Source: REBR01 sp033721915
GTDB lineage: Bacteria > Pseudomonadota > Gammaproteobacteria > Pseudomonadales > Oleiphilaceae
DNA length: 55,838 nt
Assembly (NCBI GenBank): GCA_033721915.1
Contig: JAWWAC010000016.1
Coordinates: forward strand, 1 to 55,838
Direction: 5' to 3'
Shown here: piece after piece, positions 8,125 through 15,361 of the stretch
Position numbering within the stretch: the stretch's first letter is position 1
Layout of the letters: each line of letters opens with the position of its first letter
The notes under the pieces: generated by a model
The model's input: the letters and a program-made list of their open reading frames with translations, nothing else
Databases searched by the model: none
Told to the model about the DNA's origin: nothing
Position numbers and translations under genes: made by a program

Positions 8125-8463
8125 ATGGGTTTTATCACAGAACACTTTTTTGCCTGGCTGATCTACTACCTGGCCTTTCTGTTTGTCTACGCCTACTGGG
8201 CTCGCCTGCTGCGGGTGCTGCCGTTGCGTTTTCTGCGCCAGGTGTTCAAGGGCCTGCTGGCGGCCTTGCTGCTGACCCCTGTCAGCTCCGCCGCCGAGGC
8301 GGGCTGGTGGTCCCCCGCCTGGCTGCACTTTGCCTACTCCGCACTGCTGGGGGATGCGGTGCAGATGGACCGCGCCCTGTTCAACCTGGCAATGGCCGGT
8401 GGCGTTCTGGTGCTGGTGCTGGCACTGGACAGTGGCTGGTACCACTGGCGCCGCCGCCGTTAA
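8125..8463 (+). CDS. Small inner-membrane protein of unknown function
   Basis: This 112-residue protein has two or three hydrophobic segments: about residues 8-25 (LIYYLAFLFVYAYWA), a weaker one at about 40-55, and about 88-105 (MAGGVLVLVLAL). It ends in a basic tail (WYHWRRRR), so the C terminus is probably cytoplasmic. A GAGAG ribosome site precedes the ATG. It lies 36 bases after ycgN and may share its transcript. I recognise no family. It could be an anchor or accessory subunit for the VWA protein encoded next. Confidence 0.7.
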   Translation: MGFITEHFFAWLIYYLAFLFVYAYWARLLRVLPLRFLRQVFKGLLAALLLTPVSSAAEAGWWSPAWLHFAYSALLGDAVQMDRALFNLAMAGGVLVLVLALDSGWYHWRRRR

Positions 8464-8464
8464 C

Positions 8465-8473
8465 TGCTATAAC
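8465..8473 (+). promoter_or_regulatory. Extended -10 element upstream of the VWA gene
   Basis: TGC followed by TATAAC matches the extended -10 consensus. No good -35 is present, as expected for that promoter class. Transcription would begin near 8480, about 105 bases before the ATG at 8586. Confidence 0.3.
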
Positions 8474-8585
8474 TAGTCATCAGATGGCCCGCGTCACCGC
8501 CTCACCGGCTGTGCCACAGTAACCCGGTGTAGGCCAATTCGGACGCGGGGCGCCAGTCCTGATCACACAACGGCGACCTTCTCCT

Positions 8586-11003
8586 ATGCACACACCGTTA
8601 ACCGCCCTGCGCGGTCCACTGGCCCTGCTGTTTGCCGGCCTTCTTGCCCTTGCCCCCTTTGCCAGCGCCAACGAAGACCCGCCCTCCGCCAGCGAACGCC
8701 CGGACCTGCGCCTGATGGTGGACATCTCAGGCAGCATGAAACGCACCGACCCCAACAACCTGCGCAAGCCCGCACTGCGGCTGTTCAGTGAACTGGTGCC
8801 GGAGGAGGCCAGGGCCGGTGTCTGGACCTTTGGCCGCTACGTCAACATGCTGGTGCCGGTGCGGGAGGTGGACGAAAACTGGCGTGAAGCCGCTGCCAGG
8901 GCCACCGGCGAGATCAACTCCGTGGGGCTGTTCACCAATATCGGCGGTGCCCTGGAAGTGGCCAGCGATGACTTCTACCAGGACCGGGATTTCAGCAACA
9001 CCCACTTTATCCTGCTGACGGATGGCATGGTCAGCCTCTCGGACAACGAGGAGAAGAATGCCAGGGAAAGGGCCCGCATACTGGGTCCTGTACTGGACCG
9101 GTTCCGTGAAAAGGGCGCCCGCATTCACCCCATCGCACTGTCCGATGAAGCCGACCACCCGCTGCTGGAAACACTGGCGGTGGAAACCGGCGGCCAGTAC
9201 AACCAGGCCGAAACCGACGGCGACCTGACCCGGGCACTGCTGCAGACCCTGTCCGGCTCCGCCAGCAGTGACGAGGTGCCACTGAGTGAGAACAGCTTCA
9301 GTATCGACGGCTCCGTGGAGCAGTTCACCGCACTGATTTTCCGCCAGCCGGGCTCCGGCGAAATCCGCCTGGAAAGCCCCGCTGGCGAGATGCTGAGCCG
9401 TGATGAGCTGCCAGAAAACGCCCGCTGGATGCACACGGAAGAATACGACCTGATCACACTGGACGAGCCGGAGGCGGGTGAGTGGCTGGTGGAAGGTCTG
9501 ATCGGTGAAGACAGCCGCATCAAGGTGGTCAGCCAGCTGCGCATGGTGGTAAGCGACCTGCCAAGGCAGTTTTATGTCTCCGACACACTGCCACTGAGCA
9601 TTGCTTTCTACGAGGACCAGGCGCTGATCCGAGACCCGGACTTCCTGGAGTTGATCGAGCTGCGTGTTGAAATCACCACCGAGGACGGGCGCAGTGGCAC
9701 CCGGGTTCTGGATGGCCCCGCTACACGCACCGGTGTTTTCCGTGATGAAATCAGGCTGCTGCGTGAGCCCGGTCTCTACCAGATCCAGGTCAGCGCCGAT
9801 GGCGGCACCTTCGAGCGCAGCCACCGCCAGAGCAGCACACTGCGCCCCCCCTTTGATATGGAGCTTCAGGGGCAGGGCAGCGGGGAGGAAAGCCTTTACC
9901 GGCTGCTGCTCAAGCCACGGGACCCGGGGCTGGACCTGGACTCCATCGAGGCCGTGGCACGGATAGAGACACCCTCCGGCGAGGAGCGCCGGAGAGCGCT
10001 GGAGCCCAATGAGAACCGCACACAATGGTCACTGGAGCTGACCGGCGAGTCCGGTGAAGGGGACTACCGGGTGAGTCTGTCCGTGACCGCAGAGGCTGCC
10101 GATGGCATCACTGCGGACCAGTCCATGGACCCGGTGCAGTTGACCTTCCCCAGGCAGGACGATACCCGCAGCTATGCCCGCATCGAGCCTGCCCCCCCCC
10201 GGGAGACAGCACCGGAACCCGTGCCTGAGCCGGCTCCGGAGCCAGAACCGGAGCCGGAACCCGCAGAACCCCTGTATTCCCCGGAGCCGGTCACAGTGCC
10301 GGCCGAGCAGGAACCGGAAGCAGAGGACGATTCTGGCCTGCCGGTCTGGCTCTGGTGGCTGGCTGGCGGCCTGACGCTGTTATCCGCCGGCGGTCTGGGT
10401 GGGTTCCTGTTGTGGCGTCGTCGCCGCAATGCCGGCTCAACGGAAAGCGTTCCGGAGGTGAAAGCTCCGGCGGAAGGGGAGAACGACCAGTCCATCGACC
10501 CCCTGAAAAGCGCCATCGACAGCCTGGATGACGACAGTCTGGACGATGCCGAGCCACCGGAGCTGACCCCGGAGCCGGAGGAAAAACGGAAAGAACCGTC
10601 CCTGGAGGCAGTGCCCTCAGCCGATGAGGAGCCATCTGCCGATGAAGAGCCTCCAGAGGAGAAAGCGTCCTCTGAAGACGAGGAGCCGGTCGAAGAGGAA
10701 GAGCTCAAAGTGGATGAGGAGCCCTCAGCGGATAAGGAGCCCTCAGCGGATGAGGAGCCCTCAGCGGATGAGGAGTCCCCAGCGGAGGAAGCGCCCGACG
10801 AGGAAGTCCCGGAGCTGACACCGGAGCCTCCGGAGGAAGACAAGAAAGCCACCGGCAAGGATTCCGACAGCATCGACGATGACGAGGAGGACAACGATGA
10901 ATTCTCCCTGGAGGATTTCGACATCTCCGACATTGACGATGTGCCCGCCAGGGATCGCGACAAGGAGGACAAGGGCGACGAGAACGACAAGGACAAGGGC
11001 TGA
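8586..11003 (+). CDS. Membrane-anchored von Willebrand factor A domain protein with repetitive acidic tail
   Basis: The 805-residue protein has a Sec signal peptide (about 1-28) and a VWA domain with an intact MIDAS motif DISGS (46-50) and TDGM near 147. Beta-rich domains follow to about 535, then a Pro/Glu linker of PEPEP type, a single TM helix (about 586-608, then RRRR) and a cytoplasmic acidic tail of about 190 residues. The topology is N-out, C-in: a periplasmic metal-dependent binding domain joined to a long charged cytoplasmic tail. It resembles a Gammaproteobacterial conserved family (I believe TIGR03503). A MoxR ATPase and a second VWA gene follow, and MoxR-VWA pairs usually act together as chaperones for metal centres or envelope complexes. 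The tail contains EPSADE-type repeats like those in dnaX. Confidence 0.85.
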   Translation: MHTPLTALRGPLALLFAGLLALAPFASANEDPPSASERPDLRLMVDISGSMKRTDPNNLRKPALRLFSELVPEEARAGVWTFGRYVNMLVPVREVDENWREAAARATGEINSVGLFTNIGGALEVASDDFYQDRDFSNTHFILLTDGMVSLSDNEEKNARERARILGPVLDRFREKGARIHPIALSDEADHPLLETLAVETGGQYNQAETDGDLTRALLQTLSGSASSDEVPLSENSFSIDGSVEQFTALIFRQPGSGEIRLESPAGEMLSRDELPENARWMHTEEYDLITLDEPEAGEWLVEGLIGEDSRIKVVSQLRMVVSDLPRQFYVSDTLPLSIAFYEDQALIRDPDFLELIELRVEITTEDGRSGTRVLDGPATRTGVFRDEIRLLREPGLYQIQVSADGGTFERSHRQSSTLRPPFDMELQGQGSGEESLYRLLLKPRDPGLDLDSIEAVARIETPSGEERRRALEPNENRTQWSLELTGESGEGDYRVSLSVTAEAADGITADQSMDPVQLTFPRQDDTRSYARIEPAPPRETAPEPVPEPAPEPEPEPEPAEPLYSPEPVTVPAEQEPEAEDDSGLPVWLWWLAGGLTLLSAGGLGGFLLWRRRRNAGSTESVPEVKAPAEGENDQSIDPLKSAIDSLDDDSLDDAEPPELTPEPEEKRKEPSLEAVPSADEEPSADEEPPEEKASSEDEEPVEEEELKVDEEPSADKEPSADEEPSADEESPAEEAPDEEVPELTPEPPEEDKKATGKDSDSIDDDEEDNDEFSLEDFDISDIDDVPARDRDKEDKGDENDKDKG
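10713..10784 (+). repeat. 18-bp tandem repeats in the VWA protein tail
   Basis: About four in-frame copies of an 18-bp unit (GATGAGGAGCCCTCAGCG) encode DEEPSA. A related copy lies at 10622-10650. The unit shares GAGCCCTCAGC and GAGCCATCTGCC with the dnaX linker repeats. Confidence 0.85.
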
Positions 11004-11057
11004 AGCCCCACCCATGCCGTCATCAAGGGCCCCGGGTGACATACGCCGGCGCAACAA

Positions 11058-11096
11058 CGCCACAGCCACCGACATCCCCTGTCGGTGGCTGTGGCG
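11058..11096 (+). terminator. Perfect 17-bp stem-loop after the VWA gene
   Basis: The arms at 11058-11074 and 11080-11096 pair perfectly around a 5-base loop (TCCCC). Only a short TT follows, so it is not a textbook intrinsic terminator. It ends two bases before the proposed -35 of the MoxR promoter. It may end or protect the VWA message. Confidence 0.55.
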
Positions 11097-11097
11097 C

Positions 11098-11127
11098 TTG
11101 TGACCCCGGGAACTCCCCCGATATACT
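11098..11127 (+). promoter_or_regulatory. Putative promoter of the MoxR-CoxE unit
   Basis: TTGTGA (11098-11103) and TATACT (11122-11127) are 18 bases apart. Transcription would start near 11134, placing the GAGGAAGGA ribosome site (11144-11152) in a short leader. Confidence 0.5.
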
Positions 11128-11161
11128 GCGCTACCCATGAATTGAGGAAGGACAGTCTGTG

Positions 11162-12004
11162 ATGAAGTTTCAGGGCACCGATAAATACGTCGCCACCGAT
11201 GAGCTGGCCATGGCCGTCAACGCCGCCATCACGCTGCAGCGTCCGCTGCTGATCAAGGGCGAGCCGGGCACCGGCAAGACCATGCTGGCCGAGGAGCTGG
11301 CGGAAGGCATCGGTGCGCGACTGATCCAGTGGCACATCAAGTCCACCACCAAGGCTCAGCAGGGGCTGTACGAGTACGACGCGGTCTCACGCCTGCGGGA
11401 CTCCCAGCTGGGTGATGACCGGGTGCACGACATCAGCAACTACATCGTCAAGGGCAAGATGTGGGAGGCCTTCGAGTCGGAAGAGCGTGTGGTGCTGCTG
11501 ATCGACGAGATCGACAAGGCGGACATCGAATTCCCCAATGATCTGCTGCAGGAACTCGACCGCATGGAGTTCTTTGTCTACGAGACACAACAGCAGATCG
11601 TGGCCAAGCAGCGCCCCATCGTGGTCATCACCAGTAACAACGAGAAGGAACTGCCGGACGCCTTCCTGCGCCGCTGCTTCTTCCACTACATCGATTTTCC
11701 CGACAGCGACACCATGCAGCAGATCGTGGATGTGCACTTCCCGGGCATCAAGCAGGACCTGGTGCGGGACGCACTGGAGATCTTCTTCGATGTGCGCAAG
11801 GTGCCGGGGCTGAAGAAAAAACCCTCCACCTCAGAACTGATAGACTGGCTGAAACTGCTGATGGCGGACGAACTGGCCCAGAAGGTGGTGCAGGAGCACG
11901 ATACCAGCAGCGCACTGCCGCCGCTGTACGGCGCCCTGGTGAAGAATGAGCAGGACGCCCATCTGCTGCAGAAGCTGGCCTTCATGGCCCGCCGTCGCCG
12001 CTAA
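11162..12004 (+). CDS. MoxR family AAA+ ATPase
   Basis: This 280-residue AAA+ protein has Walker A GEPGTGKT (33-40), Walker B LLIDEID (about 113-119), a sensor-1 Asn in VITSNNEKELPDAFLRR and the short C-terminal lid of the MoxR group. The start could be GTG 11159 or ATG 11162. I chose the ATG because MKFQGTDKY is the usual family start and GAGGAAGGA lies 9 bases upstream. The partner gene 22 bases downstream encodes a CoxE-type VWA protein, the classical MoxR companion. MoxR proteins act as chaperone-like remodelling ATPases, but the client here is unknown. Confidence 0.93.
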   Translation: MKFQGTDKYVATDELAMAVNAAITLQRPLLIKGEPGTGKTMLAEELAEGIGARLIQWHIKSTTKAQQGLYEYDAVSRLRDSQLGDDRVHDISNYIVKGKMWEAFESEERVVLLIDEIDKADIEFPNDLLQELDRMEFFVYETQQQIVAKQRPIVVITSNNEKELPDAFLRRCFFHYIDFPDSDTMQQIVDVHFPGIKQDLVRDALEIFFDVRKVPGLKKKPSTSELIDWLKLLMADELAQKVVQEHDTSSALPPLYGALVKNEQDAHLLQKLAFMARRRR

Positions 12005-12026
12005 ACACCGCTGATCCGGGGGCATT

Positions 12027-13205
12027 ATGCTCATCGATTTTTTTATGGAAGTGCGCCGCGCCCGGGTGCCGGCCACACTGCGGGAATTCCTGGACCTGCT
12101 GGAAGCGCTGCGCGCCCGTCTCGCCTTTGCCGACATGGAAGAGTTCTACTTCCTGGCCCGGCTGTGCCTGGTCAAGGACGAGCGTCATTACGACAAGTTC
12201 GACCGGGCCTTCGACGCCTACTTCAAGGGCATCGAGAACCTGGACGAGCTGCTGGAGGCGCTGATCCCCGACGACTGGCTGCGTTCCGAGTTTGAAAAGC
12301 ACCTGACGGACGAGGAAAAGGCCCAGATCGAGTCACTGGGCGGTCTGGAAGAGCTGATCGAGACCTTCAAGAAGCGCATGGAAGAGCAGCAGGAACGTCA
12401 CCAGGGGGGCAACAAGTGGATCGGCACCGGGGGGACTTCCCCCTTTGGTGCCGACGGTTACAACCCGGAAGGCATGCGCATCGGCCAGCAGAAGGGCCGC
12501 CACGGCCGTGCCGTCAAGGTCTGGGAGAAGCGCGAGTACCGGGACCTGGACGACAGCATCACCCTGGGTATCCGCAACATCAAGATGGCTCTGCGCCGTC
12601 TGCGCAAGTTTGCCCGCCAGGGCGCACCGGACCAGCTGGACATCGACACCACCATCAGCAGTACCGCCCGTAATGGCGGATATCTGGATCTTAAAATGGT
12701 TCCGGAACGTCATAATACCGTGAAGGTGCTGTTGTTCTTTGACGTGGGCGGCTCCATGGACCCTCACGTGCGGGTGTGCGAGGAGCTGTTCTCAGCCTGT
12801 CGCACCGAGTTCAAGCACATGGAGTATTTCTACTTCCACAACTTCATCTACGAAAGCGTGTGGAAAGACAATATCCGGCGCATGAACGAGACCCTGTCCA
12901 CCTGGGACATACTGCACAAGTACACCCCGGATTACCGGGTGATCTTTATCGGTGATGCCACCATGGCCCCCTACGAGGTGAGCCACCCCGGGGGCTCCAT
13001 CGAGCACTGGAACGAAGAGGCGGGAGCCACCTGGATGCGTCGCATCCGCGACCATTTCGACCGGGTGGTCTGGCTCAATCCGCTGCCGGAGGATTACTGG
13101 TCGCCCGGGGGCTCACTGGGCATGACCCGGGAGCTGGTGGAGGATCATATGTACCCGCTTTCCCTGGAGGGGCTTGAGGAAGCCATGCGTTATCTCAGCC
13201 GGTAG
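12027..13205 (+). CDS. CoxE-like VWA domain protein, MoxR partner
   Basis: The 392-residue cytoplasmic protein has no signal peptide. Its N-terminal half is helical and charged (about 1-160). The C-terminal VWA-CoxE domain opens at LLFFDVGGSM with a variant MIDAS DxGxS (D239, G241, S243). Later segments (YRVIFIGDATMAPYE, WLNPLPEDYW) are typical of the family. It lies 22 bases after the MoxR gene and is almost certainly co-transcribed. The paired ATPase and VWA protein would act on a target complex. In better-known cases this is metal-cofactor insertion, but nothing here identifies the target. Confidence 0.88.
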   Translation: MLIDFFMEVRRARVPATLREFLDLLEALRARLAFADMEEFYFLARLCLVKDERHYDKFDRAFDAYFKGIENLDELLEALIPDDWLRSEFEKHLTDEEKAQIESLGGLEELIETFKKRMEEQQERHQGGNKWIGTGGTSPFGADGYNPEGMRIGQQKGRHGRAVKVWEKREYRDLDDSITLGIRNIKMALRRLRKFARQGAPDQLDIDTTISSTARNGGYLDLKMVPERHNTVKVLLFFDVGGSMDPHVRVCEELFSACRTEFKHMEYFYFHNFIYESVWKDNIRRMNETLSTWDILHKYTPDYRVIFIGDATMAPYEVSHPGGSIEHWNEEAGATWMRRIRDHFDRVVWLNPLPEDYWSPGGSLGMTRELVEDHMYPLSLEGLEEAMRYLSR

Positions 13206-13571
13206 CAGCGGCCATGGCCGCGTCTGCAGGGGGGCAGAAAAGGGATAAAAAAGGCCGATGCGGTTGAGCGGCACCGGCCAAGGCTCGGCTTTTGAGAGCA
13301 CGGCCACTGGCCGTGCTGCCTGATGTTTTGCAAGGACCATGAAATTCCCGTAAAAGGATTGGCAGATCAGCCACCTGGACGGCTTTCATCAGGAAATTCC
13401 GGTATCGGGTCAGGCGTTGTGTAAAGTATGCCGACGCTCCATGCCCTGATTTTCTGGAAATTTCAACGGTGCAAGTCACAATAACAAGCTGTTATGCTTC
13501 AGTACCTTAAATAATCGTCGCATAAGCAGGCATTTACAACAGAACAAGTAACCTATAACAGGAGCAGAAAC
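13206..13571 (+). other. 366-bp intergenic region before fadD
   Basis: The region holds an inverted repeat AGCACGGCCA/TGGCCGTGCT at 13297-13317, which forms a hairpin without a T-run (a weak terminator candidate). The fadD side is AT-richer (13440-13560), with -10-like words AATAAT (13510-13515) and TATGCT (13494-13499) but no convincing -35. No additional gene is visible. Confidence 0.5.
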
Positions 13572-15251
13572 ATGGATCTGGCGCAGTTTTTCAAGGATCG
13601 TTATCCCGAGGGAATTCCCGCGGAAGTGGACACCAGCGAATACACCGACATGCTGGACGTGTTTGAGAAATCGGTGAAGCGCTTTGCCGACAAACCCGCC
13701 TTCAGCGGTGTGGGTCTGACACTGACCTACGGGGATCTGGACCGTCTGAGCCGTGACTTCGCCGCCTACCTGCAGAACAAGACCAGCCTCAAGCCCGGCG
13801 ACCGCATCGCCATGCAGATGCCCAATATTCCCCAGTACCCGGTGATGGTCTACGGTGCCATGCGTGCCGGCCTGGTGGTGGTCAACACCAACCCCCTGTA
13901 CACCACCCGGGAAATGGAGCACCAGTTCAACGACTCCGGCGCCAAGGCACTGGTGGTGCTGGCCAATATGGCCTACAACGTGGAGAAGGTGCTGCCCAAC
14001 ACCGGCCTTGAGCAGGTGTTTGTCACTGAAATTGCCGACTTCCACAAGCCCATCAAGCGCAAGCTGATGAATTCCGTGGTCAAGCACGTCAAGAAGATGG
14101 TGCCTGCCTACAACCTGCCGGACGCCCTGTCACTGCCACAGGTGCTCAAGGAAGGGGCCAGTCTCGAGTACACACCGGTCAAGGTTCAGCCGGACGATAT
14201 CGCCGTACTGCAGTACACCGGCGGCACCACCGGCGTGGCCAAGGGCGCCATGCTGACCCACCGCAATCTGGTGTCCAACCTGCTGCAGTGCAAGCCACTG
14301 CTGCTGGCCGAGCTCAGCGAAGGGGAGGAGACCATTATTGCGCCTCTGCCCCTGTACCACATCTACTCCTTCACCATGAACTGCGGCCTGATGCTGGAGA
14401 CTGGCAACCACAGCGTGCTGATCCCCAACCCCAGGGACATCCCGGCCTTCGTCAAGGAAATGCAGAACTACAAGTTCACCGGCATCATGGGTCTGAACAC
14501 CCTGTTTGTGGCCCTGGCCAACAACGAGGAGTTCCGCAAGCTGGACTTCAGCAACCTGAAGATCACCGTGGCCGGCGGCATGGCCCTGACCAAGTCCACC
14601 GCCAAGCTGTGGCAGGATGTGACCGGCAGCGAGATCACCGAGGGTTACGGGCTGACGGAAACCTCACCGGTTGCCACACTCAACCCGCCCGGTGGCATCC
14701 AGATTGGCACCATCGGCATGCCGCTGCCCAGCACGCTGCTGAAGACCGTTGACGAAGACGGCAATGACCAGGAAATCGGTGAAGCCGGCGAGCTGTGCAT
14801 CAAGGGTCCTCAGGTGATGAAAGGCTACTGGCAGCGCCCCGAGGAGACCGCCAAGTCCATCGACGACGACGGCTGGTTCAAGACCGGTGACGTGGCGGTG
14901 ATCCAGGACGACGGTTATGTGCGCATCGTGGACCGCAAGAAGGACATGATCCTGGTGTCCGGTTTCAACGTCTATCCCAACGAGATCGAGGACGTGGTCA
15001 CTGGCCACCCGAAGATTCTCGAGTGTGCCGCGGTGGGCGTGCCGGACGAGAAGAGTGGCGAAGCGGTGAAGGTCTACGCCGTGGCTTCAGACCCCAGCGT
15101 GACCGAGAAGGAAGTGCGGGATTACTGCCGCGAGAACATGACCGCCTACAAGGTGCCCAAGTCCGTGGAGTTCCGGGATGACCTGCCCAAGAGCAACGTG
15201 GGCAAAATACTGCGCCGTGAACTGCGGGACGAAAAGACCGCCGCCAAGTAA
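13572..15251 (+). CDS. fadD: Long-chain-fatty-acid--CoA ligase
   Basis: The 559-residue acyl-CoA synthetase has the AMP/ATP loop YTGGTTGVAKGAML (from about residue 215), the second core motif EGYGLTETSP (near 357), the adenylate motif GWFKTGDVA and the C-terminal catalytic Lys in SNVGKILRREL. It activates long-chain fatty acids to CoA thioesters for beta-oxidation or lipid synthesis, at the inner membrane. Length and motifs match FadD (561 residues in E. coli). An AGGAG ribosome site sits 7 bases before the ATG. It is a single-gene unit closed by a strong terminator. I see no clear PsrA/FadR operator upstream. Confidence 0.95.
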   Translation: MDLAQFFKDRYPEGIPAEVDTSEYTDMLDVFEKSVKRFADKPAFSGVGLTLTYGDLDRLSRDFAAYLQNKTSLKPGDRIAMQMPNIPQYPVMVYGAMRAGLVVVNTNPLYTTREMEHQFNDSGAKALVVLANMAYNVEKVLPNTGLEQVFVTEIADFHKPIKRKLMNSVVKHVKKMVPAYNLPDALSLPQVLKEGASLEYTPVKVQPDDIAVLQYTGGTTGVAKGAMLTHRNLVSNLLQCKPLLLAELSEGEETIIAPLPLYHIYSFTMNCGLMLETGNHSVLIPNPRDIPAFVKEMQNYKFTGIMGLNTLFVALANNEEFRKLDFSNLKITVAGGMALTKSTAKLWQDVTGSEITEGYGLTETSPVATLNPPGGIQIGTIGMPLPSTLLKTVDEDGNDQEIGEAGELCIKGPQVMKGYWQRPEETAKSIDDDGWFKTGDVAVIQDDGYVRIVDRKKDMILVSGFNVYPNEIEDVVTGHPKILECAAVGVPDEKSGEAVKVYAVASDPSVTEKEVRDYCRENMTAYKVPKSVEFRDDLPKSNVGKILRRELRDEKTAAK

Positions 15252-15284
15252 CACCCGCCCCCTCCGGGGGCATGGTCTTTCCGG

Positions 15285-15311
15285 AAACCCTGCCTGGATG
15301 GCAGGGTTTTT
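15285..15311 (+). terminator. Rho-independent terminator of fadD
   Basis: AAACCCTGCC (15285-15294) pairs perfectly with GGCAGGGTTT (15300-15309) around a 5-base loop. The right arm runs into TTTTT ending at 15311. It lies 34 bases after the fadD stop and before the hrpA start. Confidence 0.9.
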
Positions 15312-15361
15312 CGCGTTCAGGCTACCCCATTCATCCACCACCAGACAGGACAACCGCCTCC

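Noticed and set aside
8727..10025. Long antisense open frame (432 residues) opposite the VWA gene
   Set aside because: It is a high-GC shadow frame: low-complexity His/Gln/Gly-rich composition, no domain, and the sense strand encodes a clear VWA protein.
13440..13560. FadR/PsrA operator before fadD
   Set aside because: I found no GAAAC-N4/5-GTTTC-like dyad in the leader.
15272..15361. N-terminal extension of HrpA by 30 residues
   Set aside because: It would start inside the fadD terminator and encodes no conserved sequence.
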